Part shown: positions 24,952 through 34,312 of the stretch, one piece after another
Position numbering within the stretch: position 1 is the first letter of the stretch
How the letters are laid out: each line of letters opens with the position of its first letter
Source of the DNA: UBA1858 sp045106935
Lineage (GTDB): Bacteria > Pseudomonadota > Gammaproteobacteria > UBA4575
DNA length: 64,000 nt
NCBI GenBank assembly: GCA_045106935.1
Contig: JBGCFN010000005.1
Location: forward strand, 1 to 64,000
Direction: 5' to 3'
The notes under the pieces: model-generated
Told to the model about the DNA's origin: nothing
Database searches by the model: none
What the model saw: only the letters and a program-made list of their open reading frames with translations
Program-made: the position numbers and the translations under genes

Positions 24952-27900
24952 ATGCAAAAGATAGATCAAGAGAAGCTATCGGAATTCACAAGCGAGCTGT
25001 CAACATTTCAAACTGAGGCATCTAAAACTGCCTCAATTGATGTGTATGATCGTTTTACGATTAGCAAATTAGAAGATCACGTAGTTGATCTTTGTCAGTT
25101 ATCTATAGATGCTTCTCATTCAGGCCTCCAATATTTGTGTGAGCGTCTGCGAGATAATATTCGTGACCATTTTATTACGGGCACAAATATATCTAATGAT
25201 GAATTTTCGTTAATGACAGAATGGAAAAGCTTGGTCAAAGCGTATTTGATCGATAACGAAAATGAACAAATTGTTAATGCGTTAGCAAGAAATCTATCGA
25301 AATCTGCTTGGACATATCCTTTGAATTCAAATGATACAGAAGATGTGATCTCTGTTTTATTGGGCCGATCAACTTTGAATGAAAATGATGATTTTACATC
25401 TAGCCAGGAGCCTAGCAATGAAGAGGTAAGCTCTTTTGATGCATTAATGGAAGAGTCAAATACTAGTCTTGCTGATGTTTTTGAGTCTCTTGGTGAAGAT
25501 GATAATGAAGATGAGAGTGAGATTAGTCCTTTTGAGGATGACGAATCTTCGATTGCAGCATTCTTTGAAGAAGATGATTCCTTTGAAGCGTCTAAGATAA
25601 TAGAAAATGAACTAAATAGTCGCCTGAATGAGAATCACGCAATAACATCTGATAACAATGAGCTGCCTGCAGTGGGTGACCCGGTGGCTGATTCATTCGC
25701 TAATGATCTGTCTTCAGAAAACTCTCCCATTGAAAAAGTTGAAGTCTCTAAGCAAGAGCTTGAAGACATTGAGAAAAGTGTTCCCGAGACAGTCGCAGAC
25801 GAGTTGTTTGTCGCCGATGAGCATGCACATGAGTCTGACTACAATGAAGAATTCGATAAAGATTTATCAAGTGCAGAAGAGGCGTTAGCCGAGACTGCCG
25901 ATTCTTCCATTGAAAAAGTTGAAGTGTCTAAGCAAGAGCTTGAAGATATTGAGAAAAGTACTGCTATGTCTGTGGCAGATGAGTTGTATGTTGCAGATAA
26001 AAGCGACAATGAATTATCTTTTGATTCTCCGGATTCATCAATTGATGAAATTGAAGAAATCGATCAAGTACATGAAGATGACAGTGAAGTTGTTGTAGGG
26101 CTAAATACTGAAGAAATCAATGTTAATGATATCAGTGATGATAATCATGAAAAAAATCAGTCTGCTGAAGATGAGCCTGAGACTGTTTATATGCAGCCTG
26201 TTAATCAAAAACCTGAAGCTTCTAGAAGTGTTATTGAATCATACATGGGTGCTATCTCCAATAAAGGTAACAATACCTCTGAAAAAGAAAAACAACCCGA
26301 GATAGAAGTATCGTCTAAGGATGATAATCAGGAAGATATTGTTGCTCGAGTTGAAGAATCATCAGTAGAAGAAGATAGTAATTCTGAATTGTCACAGCAA
26401 AAGCCATCAGAAGGAAATCTGTTAAACGCTCAAGCTGTTGAGCCAGTGAGTACCAAGACTGAAGCGCCTAGAAGTATTATTGAAGCATATGTTGGTGTTA
26501 TTGCCGATAAGATTCGTGGCAATAAACCAAAAGAGCTCGAGAGAGCGCTGATACAAGATGCGCCTAAGCCTGTACCTATACAGAAGTTGGAGCCGGTTGA
26601 TAGTATCTTACTAAAATATCCAGATTGGAGCGAAGAGCAGAAAGAACTTCTGAGTTTAATTCTTTCTGAAGTGCATGATGTCATTGACCAGCAAGATGAG
26701 GTATTAAGTGTTCTGCATCAAGAGAAGATTGTTGAGCAAGATGTGTTGGATATGATTGCACTGTATTCTGAGCAAATTGAGCGCATGGGATCAGCAGCTG
26801 AAATGGTAGGCTTGGATGCTCTCCAAAAATTATGCGAATTAATTGATTTTCATTTTGGTGATTTAGAGAAATCAAGCATTGAAATGATTGTCAGCTCTGA
26901 GCAGCGAATTAGGAAATGGCCATTTATTGTCTATGAGTATCTAAAAAATATTCAAAATGAAAAATCACATCAAGAAGCGATTGACTATATATCAGATGAT
27001 GATTGGGCTAGAACAATACGAGAAGACATCAAATCAGATTTAAAAGAAGCGTTTGCTCATTCAACAATTCACATAGAGAAAACAGAAGAAGATCGACGTA
27101 ATACTGAAGCTTCCCCGCAAGATGTTGATATTTCTGTTCCAGAAGATGTGCAAGCGGAATTGCTTGATGGGCTATTACAAGAATTACCTCGTCAAACAGA
27201 AGAGTTTTCTGAAGCGATACAACAGTTAATTAAAAGTGACTATATAAATCAATTAGAAGTTGCTCAACGTATCGCGCATACAATTAAAGGGGCAGCTAAC
27301 ACGGTGGGTATTGTCGGTGTAGCAACCCTGACGCATCATCTTGAAGATATTCTCCAGGCGTTATCTAAAGTGCAAGCCAAGCCTAGTGGTGATCTTCATG
27401 CTGGGTTGATTGACGCATCTGATTGTTTGGAACAAATGACAGAATGTTTGTTAGGTCAAGGCGACCAGCCGGAAGACGCACTTCAAATAATGCAGGTGGT
27501 TCTTGATTGGGCAAACTATATTGATGAATTTGGTGTGCCAGAAGATGATGCTGACAAGTCAGTGCCTGCGACTAATGTGGAACAATCTGTTCAAGATCAG
27601 AAAGTTGATGTTGAAGAAAATAAAAGCAAAGCAAAACCATCTCAGGATGCTTCTTTGCGTGTTCCAGCAAATATGATTGATGAATTGATTAATCAGTCGG
27701 GCGAAAGCATTATTGCTACGTCTCAAATGCATGAGAATGTAGATAAATTGTTAGCGAGTATGCGTGACATTAAGAAAAATAAAGATAACGTATATTCTTT
27801 GTCTCAACAATTAGAGCACCTCATAGATGTTCAAGGCGCAAGTGATAAGTTTTCAAATAATAAAGAAGATGAAAAATTTGATTCATTAGAGCTGGACCAA

Positions 27901-29451
27901 TATAACGAATTGCACACATATTCTAGGCGGTTAATTGAAGCGACTGCAGACTCGGTTGAGTTGATCAGTGAGTTAGAGGATCGTTTATATTCATTAGAGT
28001 CTGTTATTGCAGATCAAGAAAGAGCTCAAAAAGATAATCAATACGCAATATTAAAAACTCGGATGATGCCAGTTGAGTCTGTTGTTGCGAGACTTAAGCG
28101 TGGCGTTCGTCAAGCAGCAAAAATTAGCGGAAAATCTGTTGAGCTAGATGTGCTGGGTGCTGACATATTATTGGATAGTAAGATTCTAAATAATCTAATT
28201 GATCCACTTATGCATTTACTAAGAAATGCTGTTGATCATGGGATTGAATCCGATGATATTCGAGAAGCTGCAGGTAAATCATTGCCTGGAAAAATAAAAT
28301 TATCGTTTACCCAAGTAGGTGAAAAGCTAGAAATAAATTGCCAAGACGACGGTAAAGGATTAAACGTACAAGATATTAAAGCGCGTGCCATTGATAAAGG
28401 CATGATTCTCAATGAGCAAGAACTAACTGATGAAGAAATACATCAGATCATTATGCAACATGGTTTCTCTACGCGTGATGAAGTGACTCAGCTTTCAGGG
28501 CGTGGCGTAGGCATGGATGTGGTTTATTCTAATATTAAAGACCTGAATGGTTCGGTTAAAATTAGTTCGGAATGGGGCAATGGTATGGATGTTGAGCTGT
28601 CGTTGCCAGTATCCTTGTTAACAGCACATGCCTTATTAATTCCTACAGTATCAGGGTCTATGGCTATCTCTGCCAGTGCGATTGAGGAAATTCTTCACGT
28701 TAATATCAATGACCTTAAAGAATCAGAGCAGGGCTTGACTATCCAGGTGGAGGATGAAGAATATCCAGCCGTACACCTTGAGCAACTATTAGAAATGCGT
28801 TTATCTGCTTCTAAGGATAAAGAAAGCTACACGGCGTTATTAGTTAACGAATTTGGCAGACAGAAGAAAGTTGTATTAGTGAGTGAAATACAAAGTGTTC
28901 GCGATATTATTATTAAACCGCTTAGTCAGTATTTGCCTAAAGTAGTTGGCTTGGTTGGTGCAACAGTACTTGGAAACGGTGACATTGCCCCAGTTGTTGA
29001 TGTGGCTGATCTATTGTCTAAACAATCTAATATTGTTGGTAAGCTTGATATTGAACATGCTGGAGAAATAGAAGAGATACATCAGGCCAGTGTGCTAGTA
29101 GTGGAAGACTCAATCAGTACTCGCCGGTCTCTTGCTGAGTTTATGCAAGATTTAAATTACAAAGTGCTGACTGCTAAAGATGGCGTAGAAGCTATTGAAA
29201 TTATGCGTGACCATTCACCAACGTTATTGTTGACTGATCTAGAAATGCCTCGCATGAATGGGCTAGAGTTAACTTCTTATGTTCGTTCACACGATGAGAC
29301 AAAAGATATTCCCATTATTATGCTAACGTCTCGCACAACAGAAAAGCATCGTAAAGAAGCTAAGTCTATTGGCGTCAATGAATATCTAGCTAAGCCATTT
29401 GTTGAAGATTTATTACTAGAAAAAGTACAAAGTCTAGCCAGTCATAAATAA
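24952..29451 (+). CDS. chpA: ChpA/PilL-type hybrid CheA histidine kinase
   Basis: This 1499-residue hub kinase begins with an Hpt-like helical region lacking the phosphorylatable His, followed by a long acidic disordered stretch (about 150-545) with two internal repeats. A second Hpt-like region lies near 555-650. An intact Hpt has His776 in RIAHTIKGAA. A dimerisation helix pair and CheA ATPase follow, with LRNAVDHGIE and LSGRGVGMDVV, then a CheW domain and a C-terminal receiver with Asp1429 in LLLTDLEMP. It phosphorylates the two receivers of this operon. Pseudomonas ChpA is larger and has more Hpt domains. No pilK or chpB follows; the operon ends here. Confidence 0.9.
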   Translation: MQKIDQEKLSEFTSELSTFQTEASKTASIDVYDRFTISKLEDHVVDLCQLSIDASHSGLQYLCERLRDNIRDHFITGTNISNDEFSLMTEWKSLVKAYLIDNENEQIVNALARNLSKSAWTYPLNSNDTEDVISVLLGRSTLNENDDFTSSQEPSNEEVSSFDALMEESNTSLADVFESLGEDDNEDESEISPFEDDESSIAAFFEEDDSFEASKIIENELNSRLNENHAITSDNNELPAVGDPVADSFANDLSSENSPIEKVEVSKQELEDIEKSVPETVADELFVADEHAHESDYNEEFDKDLSSAEEALAETADSSIEKVEVSKQELEDIEKSTAMSVADELYVADKSDNELSFDSPDSSIDEIEEIDQVHEDDSEVVVGLNTEEINVNDISDDNHEKNQSAEDEPETVYMQPVNQKPEASRSVIESYMGAISNKGNNTSEKEKQPEIEVSSKDDNQEDIVARVEESSVEEDSNSELSQQKPSEGNLLNAQAVEPVSTKTEAPRSIIEAYVGVIADKIRGNKPKELERALIQDAPKPVPIQKLEPVDSILLKYPDWSEEQKELLSLILSEVHDVIDQQDEVLSVLHQEKIVEQDVLDMIALYSEQIERMGSAAEMVGLDALQKLCELIDFHFGDLEKSSIEMIVSSEQRIRKWPFIVYEYLKNIQNEKSHQEAIDYISDDDWARTIREDIKSDLKEAFAHSTIHIEKTEEDRRNTEASPQDVDISVPEDVQAELLDGLLQELPRQTEEFSEAIQQLIKSDYINQLEVAQRIAHTIKGAANTVGIVGVATLTHHLEDILQALSKVQAKPSGDLHAGLIDASDCLEQMTECLLGQGDQPEDALQIMQVVLDWANYIDEFGVPEDDADKSVPATNVEQSVQDQKVDVEENKSKAKPSQDASLRVPANMIDELINQSGESIIATSQMHENVDKLLASMRDIKKNKDNVYSLSQQLEHLIDVQGASDKFSNNKEDEKFDSLELDQYNELHTYSRRLIEATADSVELISELEDRLYSLESVIADQERAQKDNQYAILKTRMMPVESVVARLKRGVRQAAKISGKSVELDVLGADILLDSKILNNLIDPLMHLLRNAVDHGIESDDIREAAGKSLPGKIKLSFTQVGEKLEINCQDDGKGLNVQDIKARAIDKGMILNEQELTDEEIHQIIMQHGFSTRDEVTQLSGRGVGMDVVYSNIKDLNGSVKISSEWGNGMDVELSLPVSLLTAHALLIPTVSGSMAISASAIEEILHVNINDLKESEQGLTIQVEDEEYPAVHLEQLLEMRLSASKDKESYTALLVNEFGRQKKVVLVSEIQSVRDIIIKPLSQYLPKVVGLVGATVLGNGDIAPVVDVADLLSKQSNIVGKLDIEHAGEIEEIHQASVLVVEDSISTRRSLAEFMQDLNYKVLTAKDGVEAIEIMRDHSPTLLLTDLEMPRMNGLELTSYVRSHDETKDIPIIMLTSRTTEKHRKEAKSIGVNEYLAKPFVEDLLLEKVQSLASHK
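25727..25959 (+). repeat. In-frame 53-bp duplication inside chpA-like gene
   Basis: Positions 25727-25779 and 25907-25959 differ at only two of 53 bases and lie exactly 180 bases (60 codons) apart. Both encode a segment containing IEKVEVSKQELEDIEKS. At protein level the similarity continues as VADELFVAD versus VADELYVAD. It indicates duplication within the acidic linker, where length appears free to change. Confidence 0.85.
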
Positions 29452-29543
29452 GTCTTTATTGATCTCCAGTATTGGTGGTGATTATTTCTACTTTTATGAG
29501 TGCTTCATTTGGTTTTACTATATTCTGTCACATCTCATAACTG

Positions 29544-29549
29544 TATAAT
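29544..29549 (+). promoter_or_regulatory. -10 element of tRNA-Arg(UCG) promoter
   Basis: A perfect TATAAT lies 22 bases before the mature tRNA start. The -35 region is not recognisable at 17-bp spacing, so the promoter call rests on the -10 and its position. Confidence 0.45.
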
Positions 29550-29571
29550 TCGTTCTTCTAATCTTCATTAA

Positions 29572-29648
29572 GCGCCCGTAGCTCAGCTGGATAGAGTACC
29601 TGGCTTCGAACCAGGTGGTCGGGAGTTCGAATCTCTCCGGGCGCGCCA
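29572..29648 (+). tRNA. tRNA-Arg (UCG)
   Basis: This 77-base tRNA has acceptor GCGCCCG/CGGGCGC, discriminator G and encoded CCA. The anticodon loop CTTCGAA gives UCG, reading CGA. The anticodon stem is CCTGG/CCAGG. Bases outside the anticodon arm match the tRNA-Arg(ACG) at 14026-14102, so one is a duplicate of the other with a changed anticodon arm. Confidence 0.94.
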
Positions 29649-29808
29649 TCTAGGTAATTGACTAATTTAATATCATATTTTTGGATTAATCACCTAGATC
29701 CAAGATAAATATTTATCAAAGTGATTAATAAGCAATAGATTAATTGTCATAAAAAGTATATTTTCTATTCATACTAATAATAAAATTGTGGGTGGAGAAT
29801 AAAGCCCT

Positions 29809-31494
29809 ATGTATGGAGAGTTCTTCAATATAGATGAAAGTGCATTTTCTATTGCGCCAAATCCTAAATATTTATTCTTAAGTCCTCAGCATCAAGAAGC
29901 GCTTGCGCATTTGCTGTATGGGATTACTCGTGCAGGTGGTTTTGTACTTCTTACAGGTGATATTGGTACAGGTAAGACGACAGTTTGTCGCAGTTTATTT
30001 TCAGAAATTCCTGAGAATACTGATATTGCATTAATTGTTAACCCAAAGTTAAATTCTGATGACTTGTTAGCTTCGATTTGTGATGAGTTTGATATCACAT
30101 ATCCAGAATACCAACTTTCCTCTAAAACTTATCTGAATAAATTAAATGAGCGTTTGATTCAGTCTCATGCTGATGGACGTAACACGATTCTGATAGTGGA
30201 TGAGGCGCAAAATCTTAGTATTGATGCACTTGAAACAATTCGCGTATTAACTAATCTTGAAACTGATGAACAAAAATTATTGCAAATTATTTTGATTGGT
30301 CAGCCAGAATTGAGGAATCGGCTTAGAGCGCCAGAAATGGAGCAATTAAATCAACGTATAACTGCTCGCTTTCATTTGCAGGCGCTGACTAAACAAGAAG
30401 TTTCAGATTATATAGAGCATCGGTTAAATGTGGCAGGGAGTGATCCAGAATTATTTAGTCCAAGTAATATTAATTACATATATCGAAAAACGAATGGCAT
30501 TCCTCGTCTTATCAATGTGCTTTGTGATAGGTCGTTACTTGGTGCATTTGTATTAAAGAAAAAAATTATAAGCAACGACATAATTGATAAAGCTGCGGAA
30601 GAGTCTTTGGGCGTTAACAATAACCATGTCAGTTTTTCGAAATTTACAAATATCGCTAAATGGCTAGTATTGTTATTACTGGTAGCAGCAACATTATGGG
30701 TGATGCTTCATGATAATCAATCTGCTCAAAACATAGTCGAAGAAAATAATCTATCTAAGAATCCGCCTCAAGATGAAAAAGTGTTGGTGGAAAAAGTAAC
30801 AATAGAAGATGAAGGAAAAATTATTGACCAGCCCCTAAAATCACCTTTGATGCCAAAAGCCGCTAAGGTAGAGCCTTTAATTATAAAAGATCAAGTGAAG
30901 ATGGAGTCCGCAGTTGAATTATCAATGCAAGAGTGGGCATACCAACAGTTATTGGCGAGCTGGGGTGTCGATTATTCAAATACTCAAGAGTCTGCTTGTG
31001 ATGTGGTTGAACGAAATGGCTTGCAATGTTTTTCTGGTGTTGGAGATATCCATATGCTTCAACGCTTGAATAGGCCTGTAATTCTAAAGAATAGAATCTC
31101 AGAAAATGAAACCTCTTATTTGTTCATCAAGGGAATTGATAAAAGTGATGCCATAGTTTTAGATCAATCAGGAGAATACAGGGTTAGTTGGTTAGAGTTA
31201 GCTAATTCATGGCAAGGTGAGTTTGAATTATTATGGAAGCCTTTGGCAAAGATTAAATATATTCGGCCCGGTGCAGAAGGAGATTTCGCAAATGAGATAG
31301 ACCGTAATCTTTCAAGGTTGATGAATCGATCGCCTAGTTGGGAAGATGTTAAACGTTATGATTTATCTCTTGTGGAAGAAGTAAGAGCGTTTCAGCGAGC
31401 CCAAAAAATTGCTGCAGATGGGGTGATTGGACCTTTAACTCAAATTTATATGAATAATTTAGTTAATGCAGATGTCCCAAGGTTACGTAAATAA
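29809..31494 (+). CDS. gspA: Type II secretion ATPase/peptidoglycan-binding protein GspA (ExeA)
   Basis: This 561-residue protein has an N-terminal AAA ATPase with Walker A GDIGTGKTT (about residues 50-58) and Walker B ILIVDEAQNL. One membrane helix lies near 285-302 (WLVLLLLVAATLWVM), followed by a periplasmic linker, a C39-like region, and a C-terminal peptidoglycan-binding repeat (AFQRAQKIAADGVIGPLT). ExeA with ExeB helps the secretin pass and assemble through peptidoglycan in Aeromonas. The start has GGGTGGAG upstream. The next gene, gspB, follows after three bases. Confidence 0.92.
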   Translation: MYGEFFNIDESAFSIAPNPKYLFLSPQHQEALAHLLYGITRAGGFVLLTGDIGTGKTTVCRSLFSEIPENTDIALIVNPKLNSDDLLASICDEFDITYPEYQLSSKTYLNKLNERLIQSHADGRNTILIVDEAQNLSIDALETIRVLTNLETDEQKLLQIILIGQPELRNRLRAPEMEQLNQRITARFHLQALTKQEVSDYIEHRLNVAGSDPELFSPSNINYIYRKTNGIPRLINVLCDRSLLGAFVLKKKIISNDIIDKAAEESLGVNNNHVSFSKFTNIAKWLVLLLLVAATLWVMLHDNQSAQNIVEENNLSKNPPQDEKVLVEKVTIEDEGKIIDQPLKSPLMPKAAKVEPLIIKDQVKMESAVELSMQEWAYQQLLASWGVDYSNTQESACDVVERNGLQCFSGVGDIHMLQRLNRPVILKNRISENETSYLFIKGIDKSDAIVLDQSGEYRVSWLELANSWQGEFELLWKPLAKIKYIRPGAEGDFANEIDRNLSRLMNRSPSWEDVKRYDLSLVEEVRAFQRAQKIAADGVIGPLTQIYMNNLVNADVPRLRK

Positions 31495-31497
31495 ATT

Positions 31498-32334
31498 ATG
31501 TCTTATATCTTAGAAGCGATTAAAAAGGCAGAAAGTGAGCGAGGTGAGACTCGTTTGTATGAAACTAATCGCCTTGATACTTCTCCGCAAGTGGCTAAGC
31601 AGATTCCTTGGGTTGCTATTGCAATTTTCATCAATGCAGCAATCTTATTAATTTGGATAGGCATTCAGATATATTCTAATCATGCTAGTGAAGAGAACAT
31701 TACTGTGAATGCGTTGGATAACACCAATCTTCAAAATCAGGTGGTTAATCCTGCTCAATCAATAGTGTCAACGGAAAAGGATTTTCAAGAGACCCCAACA
31801 GAAAAAAATGATTCATTAGATGCTATGTCTTCATCTAAACAGATCACTAATGATACGGCTTATAAAAAGCCTCGTTTTGTTAGTGAACCAATCAAAAATG
31901 AAATTCCTGCAGTTAAACCTATAAATGTTGAAAAAATAGCGACAATAGATAAAAAAATAATACCTGCAAAAGTAGCGCCATTACCAGAACGCGAAGATAT
32001 GACATCAAGCATCAGCGAAGAATTGATGGTTAAAGAAGAAACAGCCGGTACAGAATTGCCTGCAGAAGTACACATTGATAAAGAGATTCCCATTGTTGAG
32101 AATACCAATGTGCCTCACTTTAATGAGTTGCCTTATCCGTTACAACAAAGAATTCCAGATATTTCAATTAGTGTGCATATTTATAATGTCGTTAAAAATG
32201 CAAGAAAAGTACGTGTAAACGGTAGGTTATTGCATCAAGGGGATGCCGTTAACGATGGTCTTATTATTCAGGAAATAACCACATATGGTGTAATATTTAA
32301 TTATGAAGGTGAGTTATTTAAGATGCCTCTGTAG
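31498..32334 (+). CDS. gspB: Type II secretion protein GspB (ExeB)
   Basis: This 278-residue bitopic protein has the N-terminal family motif MSYILEAIKKAESERG, one membrane helix (about residues 38-56), a Pro/Lys-rich periplasmic linker, and the C-terminal GspB domain with VHIYNVVKNARKVRVNGRLL (split at its turn) and GVIFNYEGELFKMPL. It is the partner of GspA for secretin placement. Its HR-like fold is related to GspC. It starts three bases after gspA; 124 bases follow before gspE. Confidence 0.9.
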   Translation: MSYILEAIKKAESERGETRLYETNRLDTSPQVAKQIPWVAIAIFINAAILLIWIGIQIYSNHASEENITVNALDNTNLQNQVVNPAQSIVSTEKDFQETPTEKNDSLDAMSSSKQITNDTAYKKPRFVSEPIKNEIPAVKPINVEKIATIDKKIIPAKVAPLPEREDMTSSISEELMVKEETAGTELPAEVHIDKEIPIVENTNVPHFNELPYPLQQRIPDISISVHIYNVVKNARKVRVNGRLLHQGDAVNDGLIIQEITTYGVIFNYEGELFKMPL

Positions 32335-32458
32335 ACACTGAATATTCTATGAGCATAAAGATGGTCGCTGAGAAAAGTGGTTATATGATTAAGATGTGGT
32401 CATTTTCTGAGTTATACTAAAATTAATTATAAGAAAATCAGTATTTAAAAGTATCTTT

Positions 32459-34306
32459 ATGTCTTTGATATATGATTCACTAAAGCAAGCGCAGCAGAAA
32501 AGAAAATCTAATCACTTAGATAATGCGTCTGCTGTGTCTTCAATTAATGAAGATAATCTTATGAATATATCTAGTTCCGAAGATAATTCAATTTCTATAC
32601 CTAGTGAACCTATGGATAAGCAAGCTTTGCAAGAACAGTTGATTCAATCGCTTAAACGCAAAAATATTGTGTCAGACAGTGATGTCGCTAATGTTCAACG
32701 TATGTGTGATGAAAAACCAGAAGCATCTTTTTTATCACTGCTTGCAAGAATGGGCATTGCCAGTGATGCCGATATTGCAGAGGTGCTTAGTGATGTATTA
32801 GATCTGCCTTTAGCAACTAAAGCAGAATTTCCTGTTGAAAATATTACGGGGGAATTAATTTCTCAAAGATTCTTAAAAGATCAGAATGTCATTCCTTTAA
32901 TGATAGACGAGCAACAGGTGCTCGTTGCCATGTCGGATCCGACTGATATTGAAACACAACAAGCAATCTCTATGGCGTGTGACCGCGCTATAGATGTCAA
33001 AGTCGGTATAGCTTCAGAGATAAACAGCAGCATAGATGTGTTATTTGGTGACCGTGCATCGCAGATGGATCAAATACTTGATGATGTTGCGCTGGAAGAG
33101 ATATCAGATGAAGAAGTTGATCACCTAAAAGACTTGGCAAGTGAGGCTCCAGTTATCCGTTTGGTAAATTTGTTGATTCAGCGCGCTGTTGAGCAACATG
33201 CATCTGATATTCATATCGAACCTTTTGAAGGCCAATTAAAAGTGCGCTATAGAATAGACGGCGTGCTTAAAGAGGTTGAATCACCCTCTAAACAATTTGC
33301 TGCAGCGATTATTTCGCGTATTAAAATCATGGCGAAATTAGACATTGCAGAAAGAAGGCTGCCTCAAGATGGAAGAATTCGCACTCGCATGCAAGGGGTG
33401 GATTTTGATATGCGAATATCAACAATACCAACAATGCATGGTGAAAGTGTTGTCATTCGTTTGTTAAATCAAGAAAGCGTTGTCCTCAATTTTGAATCAT
33501 TAGGGTTTAGTCAAGATGTTCAAAATGCCTTGGAAGAGGTATTACGAATGCCTCATGGGATGGTGTTAATCACGGGTCCGACAGGAAGTGGCAAGACAAC
33601 CTCATTATATACAGCACTGAATATGCTGAATGAACCCAATAGAAAAATTATTACCGTCGAGGATCCGATTGAGTATCAGCTTGAAGGAATTAATCAGATC
33701 CAAGCAAAATCTTCTATAGGGTTAACTTTCGCCAGTGCGCTTAGATCAATAGTTCGTCAAGACCCAGATGTCATTATGGTGGGCGAAATGAGAGATCTAG
33801 AAACCGCAGAAATCTGTATTAAATCAGCCTTGACCGGACATTTAGTACTGTCAACATTACATACGAATGATGCTGCCTCGTCTATCACAAGATTAATAGA
33901 AATGCGGGTAGAAGATTATCTGTTAACCTCAACATTAAATGCCGTTATTGCTCAACGTCTGGTGCGTGTGCTTTGTAAACACTGCAAACAAACGCAACCG
34001 ATTTCGCAGAAGCTATTAGATGAATGTGAAAAAAACCATATTAATGTGAATGGTGAATCGCAAATTTGCGTTGCTGATGGCTGTGCAGAATGTGGAGGAA
34101 CCGGTTATTCAGGTAGAATTTGTATTGTTGAAGTTCTTCGATTAGACGAAGATATAAAGAAGAAAATTTTAGAACGTGTCGATGCGGGTGAGTTACAGCG
34201 TTTTGCAGTTGAACAAGGAATGCAAACCATGTATCAAGATGGCCTTGCGAAAGTATTGCAAGGTGTCACTACACTTGAAGAAGTGACTCGAGTGACCCAA
34301 GAGTAA
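32459..34306 (+). CDS. gspE: Type II secretion assembly ATPase GspE
   Basis: This 615-residue cytoplasmic ATPase powers pseudopilus assembly. It has an N-terminal MshEN/T2SSE_N region, Walker A GPTGSGKTT near residue 372, the Asp box, Walker B VGEMRDLETAEI, His box, and a tetracysteine zinc motif CKHC...CAEC near 505-545. The first 18 residues, MSLIYDSLKQAQQKRKSN, are not usual for GspE but closely resemble the N-terminus of GspB. The ORF uses a good ATG at 32459. It forms an operon with gspF, seven bases downstream. Confidence 0.94.
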   Translation: MSLIYDSLKQAQQKRKSNHLDNASAVSSINEDNLMNISSSEDNSISIPSEPMDKQALQEQLIQSLKRKNIVSDSDVANVQRMCDEKPEASFLSLLARMGIASDADIAEVLSDVLDLPLATKAEFPVENITGELISQRFLKDQNVIPLMIDEQQVLVAMSDPTDIETQQAISMACDRAIDVKVGIASEINSSIDVLFGDRASQMDQILDDVALEEISDEEVDHLKDLASEAPVIRLVNLLIQRAVEQHASDIHIEPFEGQLKVRYRIDGVLKEVESPSKQFAAAIISRIKIMAKLDIAERRLPQDGRIRTRMQGVDFDMRISTIPTMHGESVVIRLLNQESVVLNFESLGFSQDVQNALEEVLRMPHGMVLITGPTGSGKTTSLYTALNMLNEPNRKIITVEDPIEYQLEGINQIQAKSSIGLTFASALRSIVRQDPDVIMVGEMRDLETAEICIKSALTGHLVLSTLHTNDAASSITRLIEMRVEDYLLTSTLNAVIAQRLVRVLCKHCKQTQPISQKLLDECEKNHINVNGESQICVADGCAECGGTGYSGRICIVEVLRLDEDIKKKILERVDAGELQRFAVEQGMQTMYQDGLAKVLQGVTTLEEVTRVTQE

Positions 34307-34312
34307 CTTTGC

